A DNA stretch of 64,000 nucleotides, from the NCBI RefSeq assembly GCF_010726085.1, contig NZ_AP022560.1, positions 124,001-188,000 of the forward strand. The letters run 5' to 3'. Under the pieces are notes generated by a model. The model was not told the DNA's origin, made no database searches, and was given only the letters and a program-made list of their open reading frames with translations. The first letter of the stretch is position 1. Each line of letters opens with the position of its first letter. This document shows, piece after piece, positions 17,762 through 26,665 of this stretch. Origin of the DNA: Mycolicibacterium moriokaense (GTDB taxonomy: Bacteria; Actinomycetota; Actinomycetes; Mycobacteriales; Mycobacteriaceae). The translations under genes and the position numbers were made by a program.

Positions 17762-18947
17762 TCCAGATCTCGAGGCGTTCCGCCGCGAAGTCGCCGAGTT
17801 TTTCGACACCGCTTCGACACCGGCCATACGGGAGGCCGGTCGAAAGGTGACCAGTGCCTTCGCACCTTTCGACGAGGTTATGCAGTGGCATCGCATCCTC
17901 CACACGAAGGGTTGGTCGGCCCCAGCATGGCCGGTTGAGCACGGCGGCACAGGATGGTCCATCGAACAGCGCCTCGTCTTCGCCGAGGAGTATTGCACTC
18001 GAGACCTGCCACCATTACTTCCCAACGGTCTTCAGATGGTTGGGCCCCTCCTGATCGAAGCGGGTACCGAAGAGCAGAAGAAGCGGTACTTGCCGGGAAT
18101 ACTGTCCGGCGAAGACTATTGGACCCAGGGATACTCCGAGCCGAACTCCGGGTCGGACCTCGCATCGCTCGCCTGCTCGGCCGTCCCCGACGGAGACGAT
18201 TACATCATCAACGGCCAGAAGATCTGGGCCACACTCGCTCACCGAGCCAACCGCATGTTCATGCTGGTGCGCACCAGCCACCAGGGCAAGAAGCAGCACG
18301 GCATCACATTCCTCTTGCTCGACAGGGTCGACTATCCAGGAATGAGCGTTCGCCCGATTACCGGCCTCGACGGTCAGCCCGAACAATGCGAAGTCTTCTT
18401 CAGTGACGTGCGGGTGCCCCAGTCGGGGCGAGTCGGCGCCGAGAACGACGGGTGGGCAGTAGCCAAGCAATTGCTGCGCCATGAACGTGGCGGGGCGATG
18501 CAAGGCCCGGCAATGCGTCGCAGACTGCGGCACGTGGTCGAGGCCGCGGGCGTCACGAGGTCTCCTCACGGTTGCACGTTCGCCGAGGATCGCGTGTTTC
18601 AACGCGACCTCGGGGAACTGGAGGCTGACCTCGTCGCGTACGAAGCCTTCGAGATGTTGGTAAACAGCTCTCATCCGATGGCCTCCGGGCCGGCGACTCC
18701 GTCACTGGTGAAGATAATGAGTTCCGAGTTGGCCCAACGTATGTCGACTTTCATGGTCAGAGTGGCAGGGCTGGAAGCCATACCGCTACAGCTGGATTCC
18801 CTCACCGAGGAATCCGCACGGGCATCGACAAGCGCCTTCGATTCGGTCGCCATGCCGTATTACCTGAACACACGGGCCACCTCTATTTACGCCGGCACGA
18901 ACGAGATTCAACGAGACCTGCTGGCCCGCAGCCTGCCGTCAGCCTGA
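17742..18947 (+). CDS. acyl-CoA dehydrogenase, first subunit of a FadE pair
   Basis: The GTG at 17,742 follows GGGAAGGGA and gives a 401-residue protein; the open frame to the left overlaps the hydratase and is not used. Flavin-fold signatures are WTQGYSEPNSGSDLAS, INGQKIWATLAHRA, and the C-terminal YAGTNEIQRDLLARSLP. Mycobacterial steroid side-chain dehydrogenases (ChsE-type) are alpha2beta2 heterotetramers encoded by two adjacent unlike fadE genes, which is exactly the arrangement here. The substrate should be a short-side-chain acyl-CoA. Confidence 0.87.
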   Translation: MIPAAFDPDLEAFRREVAEFFDTASTPAIREAGRKVTSAFAPFDEVMQWHRILHTKGWSAPAWPVEHGGTGWSIEQRLVFAEEYCTRDLPPLLPNGLQMVGPLLIEAGTEEQKKRYLPGILSGEDYWTQGYSEPNSGSDLASLACSAVPDGDDYIINGQKIWATLAHRANRMFMLVRTSHQGKKQHGITFLLLDRVDYPGMSVRPITGLDGQPEQCEVFFSDVRVPQSGRVGAENDGWAVAKQLLRHERGGAMQGPAMRRRLRHVVEAAGVTRSPHGCTFAEDRVFQRDLGELEADLVAYEAFEMLVNSSHPMASGPATPSLVKIMSSELAQRMSTFMVRVAGLEAIPLQLDSLTEESARASTSAFDSVAMPYYLNTRATSIYAGTNEIQRDLLARSLPSA

Positions 18948-18956
18948 AGGATTTCC

Positions 18957-20072
18957 ATGGACTTCACCTTTTCTGCCGAGCAAGTGATGATGCGCGACAC
19001 CGTCGCTCGCTATCTCGAGCGCGATTACCGCTTCGAGCAGCGCCAGACGATTCTGCGCTCCCCTGCGGGGATGTCCGAGGACGTATGGCGTCGGCTTGAA
19101 ACGATGGGACTCTTTGCGATGCCCTTGCCGGAAGTCTCAGGTGGCCTCAACGGGACCCCCTCCGACATCGTCGCGGTTGCTGAACTTCTCGGACGCTACC
19201 TCGTCGTGGAGCCGTACTTCTCTTCCGTACTGCTCGCTGGCCGCGCGCTCGCCCGGGCGGAAAAGAATTCCATAGCGTTGTCGTGGCTGGGCCGAATCAT
19301 CACTGCGGAGTCACGCGCCGCGCTCGCTCACGAGGAGGGACACGGCACGGCGAGCGTCGACACCATCGAAACCACCGCTCGCTTAGACGGTGATTGCATT
19401 TCGATCAGCGGAGAGAAACGTCTTGTCATCGATGGCGCCGACGCGGACATTCTTGTCGTGACCGCGCGATCGGGTGCGAATCGTCTCGCGCTCGTGGTTG
19501 TCGAACCCCCGGTGGATGGCGTTGAGATCACGCCGCTGCGGACGATTGACGGTCGGCCCGCCGCCAACATCTGCTTCAACGATGCTCGTATTCCCTCGCA
19601 AGCCCTAATAGATGACAACGCCGAACAGTCAATTCAGAACGTCGTTAACGACGCTATACTCGCCGTCGCCGCTGAGGCGGTGGGCGCGATGGGTGCACTG
19701 TTGGAAGCAACGACGGTGTACGCGCGGACCCGCGAGCAGTTCGGCGTCCCGATCGCCAGCTTTCAAGCGATTGCCCACAAGCTCGCAGATATGAGCCTTG
19801 CCTACGTCAAGGCACGTTCAACTCTGCTCTACACCACCGCACTTGCAGACGTTGGCCGTGCGTCCTCTAGGGACTTCAGTGTTTTGAAAGCTCAGGTGGG
19901 CCGCCTCGGGCGCGGATTCGCTGAGTCCGCGGTTCAAATCCATGGCGGTGTCGGGATGACGGATGAGATAGCCGTGGGGCACCATCTGAAACGCATCCTC
20001 GCCATCGACGCGATGTTCGGCCCAGCCGATTACCATCTTCAAGTGGTTGGTGCGACGGGGCAAGAGCAGTAG
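18957..20072 (+). CDS. acyl-CoA dehydrogenase, second subunit of a FadE pair
   Basis: A 371-residue dehydrogenase starting MDFTFSAEQVMMRDTVARYL, 9 bases behind the first subunit with AAGGA upstream. It has the long C-terminal helices ARTREQFGVPIASFQAIAHK and the QIHGGVGMTDEIAVGHHLKR motif, but the middle FAD/substrate region is shortened and lacks the usual WxT..A pattern, as in the partner subunit of ChsE-type complexes. The two subunits probably share a flavin site between them. I infer the heteromer from gene order and sequence type. Confidence 0.85.
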   Translation: MDFTFSAEQVMMRDTVARYLERDYRFEQRQTILRSPAGMSEDVWRRLETMGLFAMPLPEVSGGLNGTPSDIVAVAELLGRYLVVEPYFSSVLLAGRALARAEKNSIALSWLGRIITAESRAALAHEEGHGTASVDTIETTARLDGDCISISGEKRLVIDGADADILVVTARSGANRLALVVVEPPVDGVEITPLRTIDGRPAANICFNDARIPSQALIDDNAEQSIQNVVNDAILAVAAEAVGAMGALLEATTVYARTREQFGVPIASFQAIAHKLADMSLAYVKARSTLLYTTALADVGRASSRDFSVLKAQVGRLGRGFAESAVQIHGGVGMTDEIAVGHHLKRILAIDAMFGPADYHLQVVGATGQEQ

Positions 20073-20459
20073 ATAAGCTCACCGTTGCCCGCCACGATCG
20101 CATCTGATTTTCCTCACTCGGTGGCTCGGTCGAGCATCACCTCATGGCGCGACCGTGAGTCGAGTCCGCCGGACCGCCGGCCATCACTGACCCCGGTCGG
20201 CTTGGCCCCTTCGGCGAACTACGCATCCGCTCTGATCAGCCCTAACACTTTGCGAGTTGATCGAACGGCGTGAAATGCAGTTTACTTAGCGCTATGGCCC
20301 GTGATCTATGCATATTCGGTATGGGTAGTGCCAGAACTGAGAATATGCGTTGTATCGGGCTCCAGCGAGATACGCGCTCAAGCCCGCCCATGAGGATGGC
20401 GACGTCCGCGCCATCACGGTAGAGGAATGTGATTACTGAAGTTGAAAGAGACGACCAAA
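20073..20459. other. intergenic region, no gene seen
   Basis: About 390 bases without a convincing frame separate the FadE pair from the next rightward operon. The only structure I see is the inverted repeat listed separately at 20,310-20,348. Confidence 0.5.
20310..20348. promoter_or_regulatory. GCATATTC inverted repeat upstream of the SDR-FadD-P450 operon
   Basis: GCATATTC at 20,310-20,317 and its exact reverse complement at 20,341-20,348 are separated by 23 bases, about 110 bases before the operon start. The same GCATATT core is in both inverted copies in the 16.7 kb divergent region, so it may be a shared operator half-site. Confidence 0.35.
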
Positions 20460-21311
20460 ATGAACCCTGCCGTCGCCGCGAGACCGGCGACTCTGCGTGA
20501 CTACGGCGCCTTGGTCACAGGAGGCGGATCCGGATTGGGCCGAGCCTGCGCCGCCGCATTGGCGGCGGCCGGAGCAACAGTCACTATTTGCGGGCGAGAT
20601 GAGGACAAGCTGCGCGCGGGAGTGAAGGAGATCGGCGGATCCACGCGTTTCATCCGCGCCGACGTTACCGATGAAGCTCAGGTAGCCGCCGCGGTCGAGT
20701 ATGCCGCCGCAGCACCGGCCGGTTTGCGAGTGGTTGTCGCTAACGCAGGCGGCGGCGGATCGCCAGGACCGCTGGTCCTCACCGATGTGCAAGCCTGGAA
20801 CGACACACTGGCCGTTAACTTGACGGGCGCCTTTCTGACCGTCAAACACAGCGCTCCCGAGATGGCACGGTGCCGTGGCGGATCGATTGTCGTCATCTCG
20901 TCCATTGCCGGTGTGCTGACCCACCCGTATTTGGCGCCGTACTCCATCGCAAAAGCCGCTGTGGAGATGTTGACACGAAACGCGGCCGACGAAATGGGCA
21001 GGTTCGGCGTCCGCGTCAACGCAATCCGGCCAGGCCTCGTTCCAACAGACGCCACACAGCCGTTCCATGATGACATTCCCACACGAGCGGACTACCTCAA
21101 TCAAATGCCCCTATCGCGGCTGGGTACCTCGCACGACATCGCAGAGGCCGTGCTTTTCCTGGCCAGCGATGCGTCTGCCTGGATAACCGGTCAGGTCTTC
21201 GGTGTCGACGGCGGGCACAGCCTTCGTCGCGGACCGGACCTGTATCACGTCATCGGCCGGCATTTCGCCGACGCCGAGGCCGAGCGTATGCAGAAAGGCG
21301 GCAGCACATGA
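20460..21311 (+). CDS. short-chain dehydrogenase/reductase
   Basis: From ATG 20,460 the protein is 283 residues, with cofactor motif VTGGGSGLG, VVVANAGGGG in the NNAG position, catalytic ISSIAGV and APYSIAKAAV, and C-terminal FGVDGGHSLRRGPD followed by an extended tail to residue 283. It belongs to the FabG-like SDR group. Its stop overlaps the following fadD start (ATGA). It is the first gene of an SDR-FadD-P450 operon and may act on the same substrate family as the operon's P450. Confidence 0.86.
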   Translation: MNPAVAARPATLRDYGALVTGGGSGLGRACAAALAAAGATVTICGRDEDKLRAGVKEIGGSTRFIRADVTDEAQVAAAVEYAAAAPAGLRVVVANAGGGGSPGPLVLTDVQAWNDTLAVNLTGAFLTVKHSAPEMARCRGGSIVVISSIAGVLTHPYLAPYSIAKAAVEMLTRNAADEMGRFGVRVNAIRPGLVPTDATQPFHDDIPTRADYLNQMPLSRLGTSHDIAEAVLFLASDASAWITGQVFGVDGGHSLRRGPDLYHVIGRHFADAEAERMQKGGST

Positions 21312-22996
21312 TCAAGACCGAAAACGAGATCGCCGCCTGCTCGCAGTACAACCTGGCGAGCCTCTTCGAGCTTGTCGCACAGGCTATTCCGCAGCGGCAG
21401 GCCTTGGTAGCCGGCTCATCGCGGTTGACGTATCAGCAACTCGACGACCGAGCCGGCCGGCTCGGCGCCCACTTGTTGGAAGTGAACGTCCAACCTGGGC
21501 AGCACGTCGCGATTTTGGCGTGGAACCGCGCCGAATGGGTCGAATCCATGTTGGCTTGCTTCAAGATCCGAGCGGTGCCGGTCAACGTCAACTACCGCTA
21601 CGTCGACTCCGAGATCCGCCATCTCCTGTCAGATTCGCAGGCCGTAGCTGTCATCGCAGAACGAAGTTTCGTCCCGACGATCGATCGGCTGTGGGCTGAA
21701 CTACCCGCGCTGCGTCACCTCGTCGTCATCGAGGATGCGGGCAGTGCCCCTGTCGGCGGGGCAGGTGTCGCCTATGAAGAATCGCTGGCGTCCGCAGACC
21801 CGGCAGCGTCCATAATGCCCCGAAGCTCTGACGATCACTACTTGCTGTACACCGGCGGCACGACCGGAATGCCTAAGGGCGTTCTGTGGCGCTCGGAAGA
21901 CATCTTTTTCGCCGCACTACAAGGCGGTCATCCTGGCGGTGAACCGATTCAACGCCCTGGCGAAATCGTCAAACACCTGGTCGGTGAACCGCGCCCCTGG
22001 TTAGTCACCTCGCCGCTGATGCACGGCAACGGTCAATGGAACACTCTGACTCCCTTGTTGTCCGGCCGCGGAGCCATCCTGTGGACTCAGCACAAATACG
22101 ATCCGGCTGGTGTGGCCGAACTAGCCGCCATCGAGGGACCGGAGCTATTAGTGCTCATTGGCGATGGCATGGCGCGCCCCTTCGCTGACACTTTGTCGAA
22201 ACAGTCGCATAGCTGGGATCTGTCCACGCTCCGATTCATCTCTTCCGGCGGAGCGACGCTTTCACCAATCGTCAAACGAGAGTTGAAAAGATCGCTTCCC
22301 GATGTCGTCGTCCTGGACGGCTTCGGTTCTTCGGAGACCGGCGCTAACGGCGTAGCGATCGGAAATGGAGAAAACGGTGCCGCCAAGTTCCGCGTGGGCG
22401 CGGGCACCACGGTCGTCGACGACGAGCTCAGACCGATGTCCCCTGGGACGGGGCGAGCCGGCCGACTCGCCCGTACCGGCAGGATCCCGTTGGCCTATTG
22501 GAACGATCCGGCGAAGACCGCCGCGACATTCCCGATCGGACCCGACGGCACGCGCTGGGCCATTCCCGGCGATCGAGCGGTGCTAGAGGTCGACGGCACC
22601 ATCACACTTCTCGGTCGCGGGTCCATGTGCATCAACACTGGAGGCGAGAAGGTATACCCGCACGAAGTGGAGGGCGTATTGATGGCACATCCCGCCATAG
22701 CCGACGCGGTGGTGGTTGGTATGCCTCATGAACGGTTTGGCCAACAAGTAGCTGCAGTCGCCGTATCGCGAACCGCACCTGCGCCCGCATTGGATACGTT
22801 GCGAGATGACTTAAGGCATCAGCTGGCCGCCTACAAGCTTCCCCGAAGGCTGGTACTGGTTGACGCAATCCGACGTACCGCGGCCGGGAAACCCGACTAC
22901 GTCTGGGCGCGCGAAGTGTTGCGCAATTCCACCGATCCGGAAGTCGCGCTCGACCCCAAGGCGGGGTCTGCTACCCAACCAGGAGTCTCCACATGA
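21308..22996 (+). CDS. acyl-CoA ligase, FadD19-like (second copy)
   Basis: A 562-residue ANL ligase: P-loop YTGGTTGMPKGVLWR, FGSSETGANG, hinge LLGRGSMCINTGGEKVYPHE and catalytic Lys in TAAGKPDYV. It has the same long insert and INTGGEKVYP signature as the ligase at 11.3 kb but is clearly a distinct paralogue. Coupled by 4-base overlaps to the SDR before it and the P450 after it. Two different FadD19-like ligases suggest two acids, or successive intermediates of one molecule, are activated. Confidence 0.87.
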   Translation: MIKTENEIAACSQYNLASLFELVAQAIPQRQALVAGSSRLTYQQLDDRAGRLGAHLLEVNVQPGQHVAILAWNRAEWVESMLACFKIRAVPVNVNYRYVDSEIRHLLSDSQAVAVIAERSFVPTIDRLWAELPALRHLVVIEDAGSAPVGGAGVAYEESLASADPAASIMPRSSDDHYLLYTGGTTGMPKGVLWRSEDIFFAALQGGHPGGEPIQRPGEIVKHLVGEPRPWLVTSPLMHGNGQWNTLTPLLSGRGAILWTQHKYDPAGVAELAAIEGPELLVLIGDGMARPFADTLSKQSHSWDLSTLRFISSGGATLSPIVKRELKRSLPDVVVLDGFGSSETGANGVAIGNGENGAAKFRVGAGTTVVDDELRPMSPGTGRAGRLARTGRIPLAYWNDPAKTAATFPIGPDGTRWAIPGDRAVLEVDGTITLLGRGSMCINTGGEKVYPHEVEGVLMAHPAIADAVVVGMPHERFGQQVAAVAVSRTAPAPALDTLRDDLRHQLAAYKLPRRLVLVDAIRRTAAGKPDYVWAREVLRNSTDPEVALDPKAGSATQPGVST

Positions 22997-24234
22997 CCTG
23001 CCCCTCCCGAGGACCATCCCAGGCCACACTTGAGACAATGAGCCGGGCGGCCATGCAGTCGGCGGAGGGCGCTCCACCCCCGGCGGGCCTGTTAGACCCG
23101 TACTTCTACGCAGATATCACGGGAATGGACAACACTTTTCGCCGGTGGCGCGCCAACGGACCGGTTTACCACGACGAAGCGACTGGCGTGCTCGGCGTCC
23201 TGGACCACGCATCTATCCTTCACATCGAGCGCCATCCGACGCGTTTCGTCAACGGACTCGGATATCGGTCGTGGCAATCACTGCGCGAGAAGAACATGAT
23301 TGCGCAAGATGACCCCGAACACAGTCGACTACGAGGCCTGGTACGCGATCGCTTCACACCCAGAGCGGTGCAATCGTGGGAGCCGGTAATCCGTGAAACC
23401 GTGCGGGATCTTCTCCATGCCATGATGACCAAGGACTCCGCCGACATCGTAAGCGAACTTGCCGCACCTTTGCCCGCTCGACTGACCACAAAGCTGCTTG
23501 GTTTCGAAGAGGATTCATGGCCCGAAATTCGTTCGTGGTCAGAGCGTTTGATGCGGATCGATTCACTTCCTCACGACTACAATGTCGCACACGACCTCAT
23601 TGAAGCGACCTTCGAGATAGGGGAAGCTCTCGACAATTTGGTACCGCGACGTCGGGAGTGTCCCCTTGACGACGTGCTGTCGGTGTGGGCAACCAGCGAC
23701 ATGACGCGAGCGGCTATCTTCGATGAGACAGGACTATTTGTCTCGGGCGCAGCAGAAACCACGCGGACGGTGATCAGTAGGGGCCTCCGCGCTCTCTGCG
23801 ACCATCCCCAGCAGTGGGAACGGCTTGCGGGAGAACCTGGGATGATTCCTTCCGCCGTCGAAGAGTTGATCCGATGGGTCACACCGATCAACAATTTCTT
23901 TAGAACCGTGACGACATCGACCAGCATCGGCGCAGTCCCGGTCGAACCCGGTGACCGAATAGTATTGCTGTATCGATCGGCGAACCGCGACGAGGCCGTT
24001 TTCGCAGACGCATTCCAGTTTGATACATCGCGACACCCGAACCCGCATCTGGCATTTGGCTCAGGCGTGCACTTCTGTCTAGGCGCCCACCTCGCTAGAC
24101 TGCAGCTCAAGGTCCTGCTCGAAGAACTGGTTCGCCGCATCACTGCTTTGACACCGCTGACTGAACCCGAGATCGAGCCCAACATCTTCGTCAGTGCGGT
24201 GCGGTCCTTCAAATTAGGCTACGAAGTGCGTTAG
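22993..24234 (+). CDS. cytochrome P450
   Basis: A 413-residue class I P450, start ATG 22,993 with AGGAG upstream and overlapping the ligase stop. Landmarks: I-helix LFVSGAAETTRTVI (acid-alcohol pair E-T-T in the CYP125/142 style), ExxR in VEELIRWVTP, and the haem loop LAFGSGVHFCLGAHLAR. The A-E-T-T form and the neighbours point to a hydroxylase of steroid or terpenoid side chains, but that is inference. A degraded ferredoxin-like ORF follows at 24,303. Confidence 0.9.
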   Translation: MTCPSRGPSQATLETMSRAAMQSAEGAPPPAGLLDPYFYADITGMDNTFRRWRANGPVYHDEATGVLGVLDHASILHIERHPTRFVNGLGYRSWQSLREKNMIAQDDPEHSRLRGLVRDRFTPRAVQSWEPVIRETVRDLLHAMMTKDSADIVSELAAPLPARLTTKLLGFEEDSWPEIRSWSERLMRIDSLPHDYNVAHDLIEATFEIGEALDNLVPRRRECPLDDVLSVWATSDMTRAAIFDETGLFVSGAAETTRTVISRGLRALCDHPQQWERLAGEPGMIPSAVEELIRWVTPINNFFRTVTTSTSIGAVPVEPGDRIVLLYRSANRDEAVFADAFQFDTSRHPNPHLAFGSGVHFCLGAHLARLQLKVLLEELVRRITALTPLTEPEIEPNIFVSAVRSFKLGYEVR

Positions 24235-24302
24235 TGGACGGTCTTGGTGTCGCCCGTCCCTCGCCCAGGACCCCGAGATTGCTGCGCCCAGAAGGAAGAC
24301 AC

Positions 24303-24407
24303 GTGGCAAACGGCACGGCATCTGCAGACCGAGTCATTCGCGTCGACGTCAACGCCGGGATGGAAAGTCACGCCCAGATGACCCATGCCACACGACCTAC
24401 CCGCTAG
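24303..24407 (+). pseudogene. possible decayed ferredoxin downstream of the P450
   Basis: A short frame begins at a GTG with AGAAGGAAG 5 bases upstream and reads ANGTASADRVIRVDVN then AGMESHAQMTHA. This lines up with the first cluster segment of P450 ferredoxins (usually C-E-G-H-A-Q-C-T-H-A), with both cysteines replaced by Met. The next frame continues TTYPLGDLPREYE. So the natural redox partner may have been lost. The match is short and I could be wrong. The remaining 250 bases to 24,657 show nothing else convincing. Confidence 0.3.
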
Positions 24408-24657
24408 GCGATCTGCCGCGCGAGTACGAATGATCACGACTCGTCAAACAACTTGTCGCCGACTCGGCCGAACCTGATTTGGTGCGGCCCGCGCCGATCT
24501 GACAGACCCAAAGGTATCGAGCGCGACGCGGGGTTCGGGCGCTTGTGCAGACAACCACACCGGGTATGCCGTGAATTCGGGCGACATCGAGCCACCGCCG
24601 GCGTGGGGACCACAGCGAGAAGGTTGCGCACATTGCGCTGATCACCGCTCCGGTGCC

Positions 24658-26280
24658 TCACCGCCGCTGAACGGCCGCCCGAATCCGCGTCACCACGCCA
24701 CCCTGAACAACTCCGGCGTCTTTCAGAACTTCGCCAGCGCAATGCTTCCCCGGTAGACCCGACACGCCACCGCCGGGATGGCAGCTGGCCGACGCCAGGT
24801 ACAGACCCGGAATCGGCGTGCGATAAGCACCTACCCCAGGCGCGGGGCGCAGCCCACCCATCCTGGTGGGGACGTTGTCGATGTGGTAGATGCAGCCATT
24901 CTCGGCGCCGGTGCGCTCGGCGAGATCCTCAGCGGTCTCGACGAAAGCGCCGATCTTGGAGCGCGAGAAATTCGGTGCGGCGGATGCCACCTTGTCCTCG
25001 AGCCTACGCTGTGCTTCGGCGCGCCATTTGTCCCAACCCCCAACGGGTTTCACGGGGGCGGGGGCGTACAGCTGCACGACATCCTGCCCCTCGGGGGCCT
25101 GGCTTCCGTCGACGGCCGACAGGATGCCGAGACAGAACGTCGTCCGATCAGGCACCTCGCCGCGCGCGGACTGCTCGCCGGCAGCGACGACTTCTTCGAG
25201 CGAGCCCATGTAGAGGGCGGGCTTGCGAAGGTCGACCCCGTCCGTTCGCTTAGGCTGGTGGTGGGGCAGATCGAGGCGGGTCGACAGCGCCGCATTGATG
25301 GTGAACGTGCCGAGGCCGGTCGAGTTGGCCGGAGCCCGTCGGATTCGCTCGGCGATCTCAGCGCCCATGGCGTCACCCACCATTGCGGGCACGCGATGGA
25401 CCGGGCAGGCAGCAATGACGGCGCTGTCAGCCGAATGTACGGTGCCGTCGGACAACTCGACTATGCCCCCACGCTTACCCATCCGGATGGCGGCCACCTC
25501 ACTGCCCAGCCGGACACCACCACCGTGAGCGACGAAGCACCGCTCCAGGGCGGCCACCAAACCACCGATTCCGCCGACCGGACGTGCCGCACCCTGATGG
25601 TGGATCATGGCGGGAGCCAGCACAGCGATTGCACTTCCGTCGACCGTTAGCGGGGCGAGAATCGCGCCGGTTCCGGCGAAGATCCCCCTCACCGCTTCAG
25701 ATTCGAAGAGCGAGTCGATGCCGTCTGCGGCAGTGGTGGTCAGTGCCGACGACAGCAGCGCCCGCGCCCGGCTGCCACCCGCCACCGCACGCATCGCCGC
25801 AATCAGTGTCGCGCGGCTCGGGCGCTTGGGATGCGACAAGCCGTACGCGTCCTGAATCTTGAGGATCTTGACCGCTGCACCGATGAGATCGGCGTACGTT
25901 TCGGCATCCCGCCTGGAGAACCGCCGGATGTCGTCCACGGTCCCGCGCAGATCAGGTTGCACAACGAGAGACTCTCCTTGATCACCCAGCCACGCCCAGC
26001 CTGCAGCGTCCAGATCGCGGTGGCCGTACCGCCCGAGATCGAGTTCTCGACCCACACCACCGGCGCGGAAGTAGACGTTCTCCCAGGCGCCGGGACTGAG
26101 AATGTGGTCGGGAGCCTCTGGGACGAACGCGCGCGAGGCGGCCATACCCCCGAGCCAGTCTCGCTGCTCCAGCAGCAACACCCGAAGGCCGGCCTTTGCG
26201 AGATAGCAGCCTGCCACGAGCCCGTTGTGGCCACCACCCACGATGATCACGTCGTGCGCTTGGCCGTCAATTGCGTGCAT
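24658..26280 (-). CDS. phytoene-desaturase-like FAD oxidoreductase
   Basis: A 540-residue flavoprotein from ATG 26,280 (GAGAGG upstream). The FAD-binding N-terminus reads DVIIVGGGHNGLVAGCYLAK followed by LLLEQRDWLGGMAASRAF, and the C-terminal dinucleotide-linked motif is PIPGLYLASASCHPGGGVSG. This is the NAD(P)/FAD-dependent oxidoreductase family that includes carotenoid desaturases/isomerases and many uncharacterised mycobacterial enzymes. It would desaturate or isomerise a hydrophobic polyene- or terpenoid-like substrate. Convergent with the P450 operon; the upstream region is shared with no clear gene. Confidence 0.85.
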   Translation of the reverse strand: MHAIDGQAHDVIIVGGGHNGLVAGCYLAKAGLRVLLLEQRDWLGGMAASRAFVPEAPDHILSPGAWENVYFRAGGVGRELDLGRYGHRDLDAAGWAWLGDQGESLVVQPDLRGTVDDIRRFSRRDAETYADLIGAAVKILKIQDAYGLSHPKRPSRATLIAAMRAVAGGSRARALLSSALTTTAADGIDSLFESEAVRGIFAGTGAILAPLTVDGSAIAVLAPAMIHHQGAARPVGGIGGLVAALERCFVAHGGGVRLGSEVAAIRMGKRGGIVELSDGTVHSADSAVIAACPVHRVPAMVGDAMGAEIAERIRRAPANSTGLGTFTINAALSTRLDLPHHQPKRTDGVDLRKPALYMGSLEEVVAAGEQSARGEVPDRTTFCLGILSAVDGSQAPEGQDVVQLYAPAPVKPVGGWDKWRAEAQRRLEDKVASAAPNFSRSKIGAFVETAEDLAERTGAENGCIYHIDNVPTRMGGLRPAPGVGAYRTPIPGLYLASASCHPGGGVSGLPGKHCAGEVLKDAGVVQGGVVTRIRAAVQRR

Positions 26281-26665
26281 TAAAGTCGACGCACCTCTCG
26301 TCGCTGCTGCGGATCGAACGTCGGGGTAAACGACCATCCGGCGACGCTCGCCTGCGCGCCTGGTCTTACGTTACCTTAAGTCTTCCACGAGCAAAGAGTC
26401 AATTATGCGTAGAATGTTCGCTACCTTACTGCGCATGGGCATTGCTGCAGGCAATTTGTATGGAGCCACCAGCAGACCCGCTTTCGGCCTGCGCGTTGCT
26501 GCAAGTTCTTGTCCGCTGGGCAGCGCGCCTCGCCGCGCACGTCCGGCGGACGGAGGATGGCGCAATCGGTCGTGGCGTCCACGGACGAGGGAGTTGGCGA
26601 AAGTGAGCGGATATGACACGAATCATGCAATGACCTCATCATCGCAGCGAGCGACGCTCACGTGG
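26281..26665. other. intergenic region, no gene recognised
   Basis: This 385-base stretch lies between the start of the flavin oxidoreductase and the 3' end of an Lrp-type regulator. It should contain the oxidoreductase promoter. A plus-strand frame (26,460-26,606, MEPPADPLSACALLQVL) is short, lacks a ribosome site and is not called. Confidence 0.4.
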
